A stretch of 64,000 nt of DNA from Bacillus alveayuensis (GTDB lineage Bacteria > Bacillota > Bacilli > Bacillales > Aeribacillaceae), in the NCBI GenBank assembly GCA_030812955.1, contig JAUSTR010000004.1, positions 62,001 through 126,000 on the forward strand. Reading direction: 5' to 3'. The first letter of the stretch is position 1. Each line of letters starts with the position of its first letter. Shown here one piece after another: positions 34,729 through 44,123 of the stretch. The translations under genes were made by a program, and so were the position numbers. The notes under the pieces were generated by a model that ran no database searches, was not told the DNA's origin, and saw only the letters and a program-made list of their open reading frames with translations.

Positions 34729-35598
34729 ATGAAAACTTTATATTTAGACTGTTTTTCTGGTATAAGCGGAGACATGATGATCGGGGCATTAATCGATGCT
34801 GGAGGAGATTACCATTATTTAACTAAAGAATTAAAAAAATTAAAGATTGAGGATGAATATGAATTAAAGATTGAAAAGGTCGTTAAAAATGGTATATCTG
34901 CAACCAAATTTGATGTGATTTTAACACATACACTTTCCAAACCTAAAGGAGATGATCATTCCCACGCACATCACCATGAACAGAGCCATTCTGAAGAAAA
35001 TGAGCAGGAACACACTCATCATTACCATGTTGCTCAAGAGCACCATTCTAATCATGGTCACAGCCATCACCATGCTCATCATCACGCACATCGAACTTTT
35101 ACAAGCATTGTTCATTTAATTGAAGAATCTACACTATCTGCATTTGTAAAAGAGACAGCCATCAAGGTGTTTCGTCTCATTGGTGAAGCGGAAGCGAAAA
35201 TTCATGGAGTTTCCATTGAAAATGTACACTTTCATGAGGTTGGGGCTGTTGACTCAATCATAGATATAGTTGGCACAGCCATTTTGTTAGAATATTTACA
35301 AATTGAAAAAGTTGTGTCTAGCCCTGTTCCAGTTGGGACTGGACATATTCATATTGATCACGGTGTTTATCCAGTGCCGGCGCCAGCTACACTAGAAATT
35401 CTAAAAGGAATTCCTTTGCAGAAAAGCTCATTAAAAGGAGAGCTTACAACGCCAACTGGTGCAGCCTTTTTAAAAGCACTTGTTGACTGCTTTAGTGTAC
35501 TTCCGTCCATGGTCATTGAAAAAGTTGGATATGGAGCGGGATCAAAAAACTATTCAGATCATCCAAATGTTCTTAGAGTCATGATCGGTTCACAGTGA
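34729..35598 (+). CDS. larC1: LarC N-terminal half (LarC1) with His-rich insert
   Basis: This 289-residue protein matches the N-terminal half of LarC: LYLDCFSGISGDMMIGALID at the start, NVHFHEVGAVDSIIDIVGTA, PVPAPATLEILKGIP and TPTGAAFLKALV, ending soon after GYGAGSKNYSDHPNVLRVM. The frame stops here with no LarC2 domain; that part is a separate gene at 21128-21610. Residues about 77-121 are a dense histidine tract, probably for nickel storage or delivery. ATG 34729 is chosen because TAGGTG lies just upstream and it begins with the family N-terminus; earlier in-frame ATG codons lie inside the hairpin. Confidence 0.92.
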   Translation: MKTLYLDCFSGISGDMMIGALIDAGGDYHYLTKELKKLKIEDEYELKIEKVVKNGISATKFDVILTHTLSKPKGDDHSHAHHHEQSHSEENEQEHTHHYHVAQEHHSNHGHSHHHAHHHAHRTFTSIVHLIEESTLSAFVKETAIKVFRLIGEAEAKIHGVSIENVHFHEVGAVDSIIDIVGTAILLEYLQIEKVVSSPVPVGTGHIHIDHGVYPVPAPATLEILKGIPLQKSSLKGELTTPTGAAFLKALVDCFSVLPSMVIEKVGYGAGSKNYSDHPNVLRVMIGSQ

Positions 35599-35619
35599 TA
35601 AGGAGGTAGTATTAGGACA

Positions 35620-36633
35620 TTGAAAAAGCCGTTTGTTTATATTACCAGAAAATTAGAAAGTGACATTGTGGAGAAACTTGGCAATATTGCAGAGGTACAA
35701 ATGTGGGACAGTATTGAAAAACCTGTTCCGTATGACATTTTAAAAGAAAAAGCAAGCAAAGCACATGCATTATTAACAATGGTTTCAGATAAAGTGGATG
35801 AATCGCTTATTGCTTCTGCGCCTTACCTCAAAGTCATCGCCAACTTAGGTGTTGGATATGACAATATTGCGGTCCATGAAGCAACAAAAAGAAAGATTCT
35901 TGTATGCAATACCCCAGATGTATTAAGTGATACAACAGCTGATTTAACATTCGCATTGTTAATGGCAACAGCAAGAAGAATTGTTGAAGGTCATGAATAT
36001 ATTAAAAAAGGCCATTGGCAAGATTGGAATCCGTATTTAATGGCCGGTTATGACATTCATCATAAAACCATTGGAATTGTCGGGATGGGGAGAATTGGAG
36101 AAAAAGTGGCCAAGCGAGCAACAGGATTTGAAATGAACATTTTATATCATAATCGTAGTCGTAAGCAAAAAGCTGAAGAAGAGTTAGGAGCAAAATATGT
36201 TTCATTTGAGGAACTTTTAGGACAATCAGATTTTGTTGTCTCTTTAGCTCCATTGACTCCTGAAACGAAGGGCATGTTTAACAGAAAAGCATTTTCGTTG
36301 ATGAAGAATTCAGCCATTTTTATTAATGCAGGCCGAGGATTAGTCATGAATGAAGCTGATTTATATGATGCTTTAGTAAATAAAGAAATTGCAGCAGCTG
36401 GATTAGATGTTTTTGAAAAAGAACCGATTTCAGCAAATCATCCGTTGCTCAAGCTTCAAAACGTTGTGGTGCTTCCTCATATCGGCAGCGCCTCCTTAGA
36501 AACGAGGAAAAAGATGATGAAACTGGCCGTTGACAATATTGATCTTGCCCTGCAAGGAAAAGAACCGAAGGCACTTGTGAATCGTGAAATATGGAATGAA
36601 AAAAAATCACAGCTTCATAACAAGGCATTTTAG
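35620..36633 (+). CDS. D-2-hydroxyacid dehydrogenase (glyoxylate/hydroxypyruvate reductase type)
   Basis: This 337-residue NAD(P)-dependent enzyme reduces or oxidises 2-oxo/2-hydroxy acids. Markers are the Rossmann motif GIVGMGRIGEKVA and catalytic Arg, Glu and His in NAGRGLVMNE, GLDVFEKEP and LPHIGSAS. It resembles GyaR/YvcT types. The start is annotated at TTG 35620; the AAGGAGG is 13 bases away, so an ATT at 35611 cannot be excluded. It is the last gene of the accessory cluster and could handle glyoxylate, hydroxypyruvate or the LarA-type product. A MITE begins 5 bases after the stop. Confidence 0.87.
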   Translation: MKKPFVYITRKLESDIVEKLGNIAEVQMWDSIEKPVPYDILKEKASKAHALLTMVSDKVDESLIASAPYLKVIANLGVGYDNIAVHEATKRKILVCNTPDVLSDTTADLTFALLMATARRIVEGHEYIKKGHWQDWNPYLMAGYDIHHKTIGIVGMGRIGEKVAKRATGFEMNILYHNRSRKQKAEEELGAKYVSFEELLGQSDFVVSLAPLTPETKGMFNRKAFSLMKNSAIFINAGRGLVMNEADLYDALVNKEIAAAGLDVFEKEPISANHPLLKLQNVVVLPHIGSASLETRKKMMKLAVDNIDLALQGKEPKALVNREIWNEKKSQLHNKAF

Positions 36634-36638
36634 TTTAT

Positions 36639-36812
36639 TGCTCTTTTCTGAAAGTTTGTTGCTTTAATATATTTTCGACTGTCCACAGACAAGCGATACG
36701 CTTGCTATGTCACGCTGTAGCGTGACGTGAATCGAACAAAAGCCGATTGCCGAACAAAATTGATTTGTCCGGCTACGTGCTTTGTTCGGTTTATGGACAG
36801 TCGATAACAGCC
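36639..36812 (+). mobile_element. MITE copy 3, between a stop codon and its terminator
   Basis: This 174-bp copy starts TGCTCTTTTCTGAAAGTT and ends GATAACAGCC, with a deletion of the right arm (the GCAACAAAGTTTACG part is missing). Flanks TAGTTTAT and TAGTTTAA match at 7 of 8 positions; the left copy includes the TAG stop of the dehydrogenase gene. Confidence 0.85.
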
Positions 36813-36829
36813 TAGTTTAAAAAATGAAA

Positions 36830-36869
36830 GATCACCTCTTTCTAATGAAGACATAGAGGTGGTCTTTTT
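36830..36869 (+). terminator. Terminator after the accessory cluster
   Basis: GATCACCTCT (36830-36839) pairs with AGAGGTGGTC (36855-36864) with one mismatch, followed by five T. It is now 196 bases from the last gene because the MITE lies in between. The next 120 bases to the metH terminator hold nothing recognised. Confidence 0.7.
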
Positions 36870-36989
36870 CTTGAAAAATGGTAGTTGATTTACTGTAAAT
36901 TCATTTTAAATAAAATGTATATAGCTTTTGAAAAGAGGGACATTTAAGTTAATTGTTATCATTTGTTAAAACATGCGGAAATTTAGCAA

Positions 36990-37026
36990 GAAAAATAAAA
37001 AAACCGCCTCTTTGCGAAAGAGGCGG
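36990..37026 (-). terminator. Terminator of yitJ-metH
   Basis: On the minus strand CCGCCTCTTT (37026-37017) pairs over 10 bp with AAAGAGGCGG (37013-37004) with a 3-base loop, followed by a run of T to about 36997 and TATTTTTC. Confidence 0.9.
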
Positions 37027-37034
37027 GAGGAAAT

Positions 37035-40000
37035 TTATAAAACATTGAAGTATCTTGCTTCTGGGTGGGAAACGACGAAAGCTGAAACGGAGGCTTCAGG
37101 CTCCATCATAAAACCGTCTGTAAGTTTAATGCCTATTTGTTCAGGTTTTAATAATTTGAAAAGCTTTTCTTGATCTTCTAAATCTGGACAAGCTGGGTAG
37201 CCGAAAGAATAGCGCTGTCCTTGGTATTTTGCTGAAAAACGTTCTCGCATTGTAAAGTCAGCTGGATCAGGAAAGCCCCAGCGGTCACGAATAAGCTGGT
37301 GTGTTCGTTCTGCAAGACCTTCTGCAAGCTCAAGGGCAAGAGCTTGAATGGCATGGCTTCTGAAAAATTCTCCATCCTCTTTAAATTTTTTAGCCACATC
37401 ACGAATGTTTGCACCAGCCGTAACGGCAAAAAGAGCAATATAATCATGCGGCTGATTTTCCGTAGGCTCCCCGACAAAATCAGAAATACATAAAAATGGT
37501 TTTTTCATTTGTCTTGGAAATTCAAATGTTTCGATTACTTTCGTTTTCGTTTCCGGATCTAAAATTTTCACCGCATTCCCTTCTCGATAAGCTGGGAAAA
37601 ACTGATAGATGGCTGATGGCTGAAACCAATTATTTTTTTCGCCAAGCTTAAGAAGTTCATCAATTTCTGCCTTTAACGTTAATGCTTTATCATCCTTTTC
37701 TTCTATTAGATTTTTCACATTGCCTTTTAAACCGAGATGATGGCCGAGCAGCATTTGCATGTTCACGTACGGGACAATATGTGAAAGATGAATGTTTTGA
37801 ATAATATGTGGTTTTAAATCTTCTGGATGAAAAATAGGCGCTGGTGTAACAGTTGATTGAACTTGAATTGCCGCTTTTTGCTTCTGAACTTTTTCTTCTG
37901 TTAATGTTGTCGTTTCTTCTTTCTTTTTCGGTGTAAATTCTTCAGGATTTTCCCGCAGCTTGTTGGCAAGATTTAATCCGTTCATCGCATCCTTTGCGTA
38001 AAGAACAGGCCCGTCATATTTAGGCGCAATTTTTTGATCGGTAAATTTACGTGATAAAGCGGCTCCGCCAACTAAAATTGGAATCGAGATATTAGCTGAT
38101 TTCAAATCCTGAGCCGTTAAGACCATTTGCTGTGCTGATTTTACTAATAATCCAGAAAGGCCAATAATATCTGGTTTTTCTTTGTGAACCGCTTGAATTA
38201 ATTCTTGAGGTGCAACTTTAATTCCTAAGTCAACAACGCGATAGCCATTATTTGACAAAATAATGTCCACTAAGTTTTTCCCAATGTCGTGTACATCCCC
38301 TTTAACAGTAGCGAGGATTACTTTGCCTTTGCCGCTGTCATCTTTTTTCTCCATATGTGGTTCAAGATAAGCAACGGCTGCTTTCATGACTTCAGCACTT
38401 TGCAGAACTTCGGCTACAATTAGCTGATTATCATTAAATAATTCGCCGACAATTTCCATTCCTTTCATAAGTGGACCATTGATAATGTCTAGCGGATCAT
38501 CATATTTTTGTAATGCCTTCTCAAGGTCTTCAATCAGTCCTTGCTTTGTTCCCTCGACAACGTATTGAGCAAGTCTTTCTTCAAGAGTTAAATTTGTGAC
38601 AGGTTTCTTATCTTCTTTTTTCTTATCGCGATAAAAGTTTGTAAATTTCGCCAGCGTTTCATCATTTGTTTCAAATAGTAGCTTTTCCGCTAATATTTTT
38701 TCTTCCTCAGGAATAGAAGCAAATCGTTCTAGCTTTTCCGTGTTGACAATCGCATAATCTAATCCCGCTAGCGTGCAATGGTATAAGTAGACAGCGTTTA
38801 ATACTTCGCGGCCAACAGGCGGCAATCCAAAGGAAACGTTGCTAATCCCAAGAATCGTTAAACATTGGGGAAACGTTTCTTTAATTAAGCGTATTCCTTC
38901 AATTGTTTCTTTCGCTGAGCCGATATATTGTTCATCCCCCGTACCGACAGGGAAAACGAGCGGATCAAAAATGATGTCGGTCGGATGGATGTTATGTTCA
39001 TTGACAAGAATATCATAGGACCGTTTCGCAATTTCAAGCTTTCGTTCAGCTGTTAAGGCCATTCCTTTTTCATCAATGGTTCCGACAACGACCGCTGCAC
39101 CATACTTTTTCAAAAGCGGAATAACCTCATGAAATCTCTCTAACCCGTCCTCTAAGTTTATCGAGTTAATTATCGCTTTCCCTTGAGAATAAAGAAGGGC
39201 GCGTTCGATCACGTTTACGTCTGTAGAATCAATCACTAACGGAGCTTTTACTTTTTTAACGACTTCTTGAATAAAGGTTTCCATATCATGAATTTCATCC
39301 CGATCAGGGTCGGCTAAACAAATATCGATCACATGGGCGCCATTTTTCACTTGACTTCGGGCAATTTCCGCTGCTTCTTCGTATTTCCCCTCAGCAATGA
39401 GACGTTTAAATTTTCGAGAGCCGATAACGTTTGTTCGTTCTCCAACAAAGAGTGGGCGCATCGATTCGTCATAAATGAGTGCCTCTATCCCTGAAACCGC
39501 ATGCTTGCGTTCCTTATTGATAATCAGACGTGGTGAAATATTTTTCACCGCTTCAGCAATCGCGCGAATATGCTCAGGCGTTGTCCCGCAGCATCCGCCG
39601 ACAATGTTCAGCCAGCCTTTTTCGGCAAACTCTTTAATTTTTTGAGCTAATGATTGCGGTGATTCGTGATAATTTCCTTCTTCATCCGGAAGACCGGCAT
39701 TTGGATAACAGCTGACAGCTGTTTCAGTAAGGTCGGATAACGTACGAATATGGTCTGTCATGAATTCTGGACCAGTTGCACAGTTTAAGCCAATGGATAT
39801 TGGCTTCATATGCTCAGCGGAAATATAAAATGCTTCTATGTCTTGTCCAGCTAAAGTTGTACCCATCGGTTCAATGGTTCCTGACAGCATTAGCGGCACT
39901 TCTTTTTGCAAAGCTTCAAAGGCGTTTAAAATCCCTATATAACCTGCTTTGACATTTAGCATATCTTGACTCGTTTCTAAAAGAAGTAAATCGACGCCGC

Positions 40001-40454
40001 CAGCAAGCAAGCCTTTTGCTTGCTCTTCATACGCTTTGACAAGCTCTTTAAATGTTACACCTCCTGTGACCGATAGCGTTTTCGTCGTTGGTCCCATTGA
40101 ACCAGCGACAAATCTTGGCCACTCTGGTGTTGAATATTTTTCCGCTGCCTTTTTTGCGATTTCTGCCGCCTTTTTATTTAAATCAAAAGCTAAATGACCG
40201 AGGTTATATTCATCTAAAACGAGACTTGTGCCACCAAAGGTGTTCGTTTCAATAATGTCTGCATTTGCCTCAAGGTAGGCTTCATGGATGCTTTGAATGA
40301 GATCTGGTCTTGTGAACGTCAAATATTCATTACAGCCGTCATATTCTTCACCGCCAAAATCCTCAGCAGTTAAATTCGCTGCTTGAATCATCGTTCCCAT
40401 GGCTCCGTCAATAATCATAATTTTTTTTTGTAATTGCTGCTGTATTTTACACAT
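37035..40454 (-). CDS. metH: Cobalamin-dependent methionine synthase
   Basis: MetH transfers a methyl group from methyltetrahydrofolate to homocysteine through methylcobalamin. The 1139-residue protein has all four modules: the homocysteine domain ([13 protein letters not shown], zinc cysteines [11 protein letters not shown]), the pterin domain ([15 protein letters not shown]), the B12 domain with DVHDIGKNL (His lower ligand), and the SAM-dependent reactivation domain ([16 protein letters not shown]). It overlaps yitJ by 8 bases. The pair lies under one SAM riboswitch. B. subtilis uses MetE instead, so this marks a B12-using Bacillaceae. Confidence 0.96.
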   Translation of the reverse strand: MCKIQQQLQKKIMIIDGAMGTMIQAANLTAEDFGGEEYDGCNEYLTFTRPDLIQSIHEAYLEANADIIETNTFGGTSLVLDEYNLGHLAFDLNKKAAEIAKKAAEKYSTPEWPRFVAGSMGPTTKTLSVTGGVTFKELVKAYEEQAKGLLAGGVDLLLLETSQDMLNVKAGYIGILNAFEALQKEVPLMLSGTIEPMGTTLAGQDIEAFYISAEHMKPISIGLNCATGPEFMTDHIRTLSDLTETAVSCYPNAGLPDEEGNYHESPQSLAQKIKEFAEKGWLNIVGGCCGTTPEHIRAIAEAVKNISPRLIINKERKHAVSGIEALIYDESMRPLFVGERTNVIGSRKFKRLIAEGKYEEAAEIARSQVKNGAHVIDICLADPDRDEIHDMETFIQEVVKKVKAPLVIDSTDVNVIERALLYSQGKAIINSINLEDGLERFHEVIPLLKKYGAAVVVGTIDEKGMALTAERKLEIAKRSYDILVNEHNIHPTDIIFDPLVFPVGTGDEQYIGSAKETIEGIRLIKETFPQCLTILGISNVSFGLPPVGREVLNAVYLYHCTLAGLDYAIVNTEKLERFASIPEEEKILAEKLLFETNDETLAKFTNFYRDKKKEDKKPVTNLTLEERLAQYVVEGTKQGLIEDLEKALQKYDDPLDIINGPLMKGMEIVGELFNDNQLIVAEVLQSAEVMKAAVAYLEPHMEKKDDSGKGKVILATVKGDVHDIGKNLVDIILSNNGYRVVDLGIKVAPQELIQAVHKEKPDIIGLSGLLVKSAQQMVLTAQDLKSANISIPILVGGAALSRKFTDQKIAPKYDGPVLYAKDAMNGLNLANKLRENPEEFTPKKKEETTTLTEEKVQKQKAAIQVQSTVTPAPIFHPEDLKPHIIQNIHLSHIVPYVNMQMLLGHHLGLKGNVKNLIEEKDDKALTLKAEIDELLKLGEKNNWFQPSAIYQFFPAYREGNAVKILDPETKTKVIETFEFPRQMKKPFLCISDFVGEPTENQPHDYIALFAVTAGANIRDVAKKFKEDGEFFRSHAIQALALELAEGLAERTHQLIRDRWGFPDPADFTMRERFSAKYQGQRYSFGYPACPDLEDQEKLFKLLKPEQIGIKLTDGFMMEPEASVSAFVVSHPEARYFNVL

Positions 40455-42306
40455 GGGAAATCTTCCTTTCTAGTTTGGCTTTTTCCTTTTCATGTACATA
40501 TTTGGTTAGTTCAACGGTTAGTTCATATTGCAAAAATGGAGTAATTAAATAAATTCCGTTAAATAAATCAAAAGCTGCGTCAATTAATGATTTGGCAATA
40601 GCAAGACCTTCTCTTTTCGCTTTTTCTTTGTCAGAGCCTGCTTCTGCCATGCGGCTGCGAATAGAGTTAGATAGCTTAATACCAGGTACTTCGTTGTGAA
40701 TAAATTCAGCATTACGGCTGCTAGTAAGCGGCATGATGCCAAGATAAATAGGAGTAGGCAAATGCTTTGTTGCTTCGTAAACTTCTTCAATTTGCTTCTC
40801 CGAATAAAGCGGTTGTGTAATAAAATAGTCAGCACCACAAGCGATCTTCTTTTCTAACCTTTTCACAGCTTTATCTAAATGACGCACGTTTGGATTAAAG
40901 GCCGCAGCGACAGAAAAATTCGTTTTTTCACCAAGCGGCTTTCCAGAATACGACATGCCTTCATTAAATTGTTTAATTAAACTAATTAAATCAAATGATG
41001 ATAAATCATAAACAGATGTTGCACCAGGAAAGTCGCCTATTTTTGATGGATCCCCTGTAATCGCTAAAATGTCATGAAATCCAAGAGTGTGTAATCCCAT
41101 TAAATGAGATTGTAATCCAATTAAGTTGCGGTCGCGACATGTTAAATGAATGAGGGGACGTAAATTATATTTCTGATGTACAAGTGTTGCACAGGCGACA
41201 TTGCTGATTCGAGGTGTTGCCAGTGAATTATCAGCTAACGTGATCGCATCAATTCCAGCATTCTTTAACGCTTTTGCTCCCGTTAAAAATTTGTCCATCC
41301 CTAATTTTTTAGGGGGATCAAGCTCAACGATAATGGAACGTTTCGTTTTCACTATTTCATGTAATGGAGGAGAAGCGTTTCGGTTGTGTATTTCTATATT
41401 TGTCTTCACATCAGGCGTTTTTACTTTCTTTTCTGTAATTGGTGCAAGATGTGATACAGCCTGTGCCATTGCTTGAATATGCTTTGGTGTCGTTCCGCAG
41501 CAACCGCCGATTAAGCGAGCCCCTTGTTCCCGAAACTTTAAGGCCATTTCAAAAAAATATTGTTCATCAGATTCATAGACTAGTCGTCCATTTTCATAGC
41601 TTGGTAAGCTTCCATTTGGATAGACGGATAAATAGGCCTTTTTTAATAGGGGCACTTGTTCAAGTGATTGCAGCATATGGTATGGTCCAAGCCGGCAATT
41701 GATTCCAACAACATCAGCCCCAAGATCCTCTAGCTCTTTTAACGCATCCGCTAATAAAGTACCGTCTTGCAAAACACCTTGTTCATGCAAGGAAACGTTC
41801 GTAATAATTGGAAGCTCTGTTTCTTTTCTAGCAATTTGCAAAACGGCCTTAAGCTCCTCTAAATCGTAATACGTTTCCAAAATGAATCCATCTAAATCTT
41901 CAGATAATAATAAATAAAGCTGTTCTCGAAAATTTCGTTTAATTTCATCTAACGTATAGGCGCTTTTTCGAATGGAACGAATACCTCCAATCGTTCCGAT
42001 CACATAAGGTTGGGAGCCGTTTGTTTTTACAGCTTCCTTGGCGATTTGAACCGCTTTAATATTAATATTTTTCATTTCATCCTCTAAACCATATCTTGAA
42101 AGCTTTATATAATTAGCGCCATATGTATTTGTTTGGATCACATTTGCTCCTGCATCAATATAAGCGCTGTGGATTTGCTTGATTTCCTCAGGTTTCGAAA
42201 GATTCAATTCTTCAAAGCAGCGATCGACTCCATAGGAATATAAAAGTGTCCCTGTTGCGCCATCACCAATTAAAATTCGATTCTGCAAGTCTTCTAATAG
42301 CCCCAT
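40447..42306 (-). CDS. yitJ: Bifunctional homocysteine methyltransferase / methylenetetrahydrofolate reductase (YitJ)
   Basis: The 619-residue protein joins an N-terminal homocysteine S-methyltransferase domain ([14 protein letters not shown], zinc motif [11 protein letters not shown]) to a C-terminal MTHFR domain ([41 protein letters not shown]). It supplies methyl-THF for the adjacent MetH. The ATG follows GGAGG. The leader is long: a SAM riboswitch ends 260 bases upstream and a MITE fills most of the gap. Confidence 0.95.
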   Translation of the reverse strand: MGLLEDLQNRILIGDGATGTLLYSYGVDRCFEELNLSKPEEIKQIHSAYIDAGANVIQTNTYGANYIKLSRYGLEDEMKNINIKAVQIAKEAVKTNGSQPYVIGTIGGIRSIRKSAYTLDEIKRNFREQLYLLLSEDLDGFILETYYDLEELKAVLQIARKETELPIITNVSLHEQGVLQDGTLLADALKELEDLGADVVGINCRLGPYHMLQSLEQVPLLKKAYLSVYPNGSLPSYENGRLVYESDEQYFFEMALKFREQGARLIGGCCGTTPKHIQAMAQAVSHLAPITEKKVKTPDVKTNIEIHNRNASPPLHEIVKTKRSIIVELDPPKKLGMDKFLTGAKALKNAGIDAITLADNSLATPRISNVACATLVHQKYNLRPLIHLTCRDRNLIGLQSHLMGLHTLGFHDILAITGDPSKIGDFPGATSVYDLSSFDLISLIKQFNEGMSYSGKPLGEKTNFSVAAAFNPNVRHLDKAVKRLEKKIACGADYFITQPLYSEKQIEEVYEATKHLPTPIYLGIMPLTSSRNAEFIHNEVPGIKLSNSIRSRMAEAGSDKEKAKREGLAIAKSLIDAAFDLFNGIYLITPFLQYELTVELTKYVHEKEKAKLERKISHV

Positions 42307-42367
42307 TTTTCATAACCTCCATTTGTAATGTTCATAAGAGGAAGGGGATGAAAAGCTCATATATAAA

Positions 42368-42552
42368 GGCTCTTTTCTAAAAGATTGTTGCTTTACTATA
42401 CTTCTATAGCTTTTCGACTGTCAGGCAAGCGATACGCTTGCTATGTCACGCGTGTAGCGTGAAATCGATAGTCGGGCAAATGTAATTTGTCCGACCATGT
42501 GCTTTGTCGGTTCATGGACAGTCGAAAAGCAACAAAGTTTACGAAAACAGCC
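42368..42552 (+). mobile_element. MITE copy 4, inside the yitJ-metH leader
   Basis: This 185-bp copy starts GGCTCTTTTCTAAAAGAT and ends TTTACGAAAACAGCC, flanked by a perfect 8-bp duplication TATATAAA. It lies between the riboswitch terminator and yitJ, so it is transcribed as part of the yitJ-metH leader. The core has lost one segment between GTAGCGTGA and the GGTCGG-type arm. Confidence 0.92.
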
Positions 42553-42567
42553 TATATAAAAGAAAAA

Positions 42568-42587
42568 AGTCTTCTAAGAAGAAGACT
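42568..42587 (-). terminator. Riboswitch-controlled terminator
   Basis: On the minus strand AGTCTTCT (42587-42580) pairs over 8 bp with AGAAGACT (42575-42568) and is followed by TTTTTTCTTTT. CTTCTTCTT in this hairpin can instead pair with AAGAAGAAG from the aptamer side, forming the antiterminator. Confidence 0.85.
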
Positions 42588-42605
42588 TGGAGCTATTCAA
42601 CCTTC

Positions 42606-42751
42606 TTCTTATCTTCCGAGCGCTCAATGCGCGTCGCTGGATTTAGCACCTTGGACAAAAGGATTTTTATACTTAACTAACTCCCATTCTTTTGATTGTC
42701 CGGTTGCTGAAGCGTCACTGGGCCAGTTCCCTCAGCTTCTCTTGATAAGAA
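42606..42751 (-). promoter_or_regulatory. SAM-I (S-box) riboswitch aptamer
   Basis: Read on the minus strand, P1 is formed by TTCTTATC (42751-42744) and GATAAGAA (42613-42606). The conserved core CAAGAGAAGCTGAGGGAACT, GGCCC, then CAGCAACC follows, with GTGCTAAATCCAGC further 3', as in S-box leaders. High SAM stabilises the aptamer and releases the terminator at 42568-42587, shutting off yitJ-metH. Confidence 0.93.
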
Positions 42752-42851
42752 TTTCATTTTTATTCAATTTTCAATTGACAAATAAAAAGTATTAATCCTA
42801 ATTTACCTAATTTTCCTTAAATAATCAATAGGAAATTTGATAAAGTAAGAT

Positions 42852-42983
42852 TTATAAATGATTCGTTTTTTTCGAATATTGACGCTTTCCTTTTTCTCGG
42901 TTTTTTTCGCGTTCAATATTCTTTTCATAAAGCTTGGCATTATTGTCTTTCGCTTTTTTATCATTATCACTCGTATGCGGCAT
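42852..42983 (-). CDS. Small conserved basic protein (probable DUF3941)
   Basis: A 43-residue frame reads MPHTSDNDKKAKDNNAKLYE, then KNIEREKNREKGK and ends QYSKKTNHL. It is highly charged, soluble and resembles from memory the short DUF3941 proteins of Bacillus. The ATG at 42983 has AAGGGAG 7 bases upstream; another ATG directly precedes it. The function is unknown. Confidence 0.7.
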   Translation of the reverse strand: MPHTSDNDKKAKDNNAKLYEKNIEREKNREKGKRQYSKKTNHL

Positions 42984-43127
42984 CATATCGCTCCCTTTCA
43001 CATCATTTAGCTATATCATGCCCACAAAACGTGTGAAACATGTATGAAGAGGACATTTGCTTCTTTACAAGGCTGTTTTGGCAAATTTGATTGCTTGTTG
43101 TGGGGGTAGCTCCCTTTCATGGAAAAA

Positions 43128-44000
43128 CTATAGCAGCTCATGATGAAAAGAGCTATTTAAAAAAAATACAGCCAATGTTCCAGGACCCGAATGGGCGCCG
43201 ATGGCAGAGCCAATAATATTTACATATACTTCTTTTGGCTGGAAATGATCTTCTATCATTTTTTTAAGTTCTTCAACAGCTTCTAAATCATCGCCATGGC
43301 TTATGGCAAGCGTTTTCTCTTTAAAATCATCGCCGCGTTCCTCCATTAATTCAATAATACGGCGATAAAGTTTCTTTTTGCCTCGAACTTTTTCAAGAGG
43401 AATGAGCCGGCCTTTGTCGACATGTAATAAAGGCTTAATATTTAACAACCCGCCGATAAAGGCTTGTGTTTTACTAATGCGCCCACCTCTTAATAAATAG
43501 TCTAATTGATCGACCGTAAAAATATGTTCCATATGTTGACAATACTCTTTTACAGATGATGACATCTCCTGTAAAGATTGTCCCTGTTCAGATAGCTTGA
43601 GAGCAAATTGAACAGCCAAACCATAGCCGAGGGAAGCACATTTAGAGTCAATAATTTCCAAAGGGAAATCTGGATATTCCTCAAGGACTTCTTGACGAAT
43701 CATCATGGCCGTTTGATAAGTTCCTGATAATTCCGATGAAAAAGCGATATAAAGGCTCGGCTTATTTTGTTTCGCTAGCTCTAAAAATCGATTCCGAATC
43801 GTTTCAGGAGAAGCTTGAGAAGTTTTCACAACTTTTCCTTCTCTCATATAGTGATATACTTCAATTGGCTCTATTTCTTTTAAGTCTTCATAATCTTTGT
43901 TGCCTAATTGAACTCTTAACGGGATAAAAGAAGTATTTTTATGTTCAAAAAAGGATAACGGCAAGTCAGAGCCGCTGTCAGCTAAGATATGTACATGCAT
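43128..44000 (-). CDS. DegV family fatty-acid-binding protein (YitS-like)
   Basis: This 290-residue DegV-fold protein binds a fatty acid; related FakB proteins present it to the FakA kinase. Motifs are HILADSGSDLPLSFFEHK near the N-terminus, VKTSQASPETIRN, FSSELSGTYQTA and RGGRISKTQAFIGGLLNIKP. ATG 44000 is preferred over the GTG at 44009, giving 8 bases to AGAAGG. It is divergent from yitT, as in the B. subtilis yitS-yitT pair. Confidence 0.9.
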   Translation of the reverse strand: MHVHILADSGSDLPLSFFEHKNTSFIPLRVQLGNKDYEDLKEIEPIEVYHYMREGKVVKTSQASPETIRNRFLELAKQNKPSLYIAFSSELSGTYQTAMMIRQEVLEEYPDFPLEIIDSKCASLGYGLAVQFALKLSEQGQSLQEMSSSVKEYCQHMEHIFTVDQLDYLLRGGRISKTQAFIGGLLNIKPLLHVDKGRLIPLEKVRGKKKLYRRIIELMEERGDDFKEKTLAISHGDDLEAVEELKKMIEDHFQPKEVYVNIIGSAIGAHSGPGTLAVFFLNSSFHHELL

Positions 44001-44123
44001 GTTTAACACCTTCTCTTTCTTTCTATAAGTATAAGTCTAACTGGAAAGAGTTGAATCGGCAATTCTTTAAATAAATAATTGAAAGGAACTTAAAAGGAAC
44101 ATTTATAGAGGGAGGTATTTTTT

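Noticed and set aside
34921..35115. Minus-strand 64-codon Met/Val-rich frame
   Set aside because: It is the antisense of the histidine-rich tract of LarC1 (His codons read as Met/Val), not a gene.
42487..42795. Plus-strand 102-codon frame
   Set aside because: It runs through the MITE right arm and the antisense of the SAM riboswitch; no ribosome site and no protein family.
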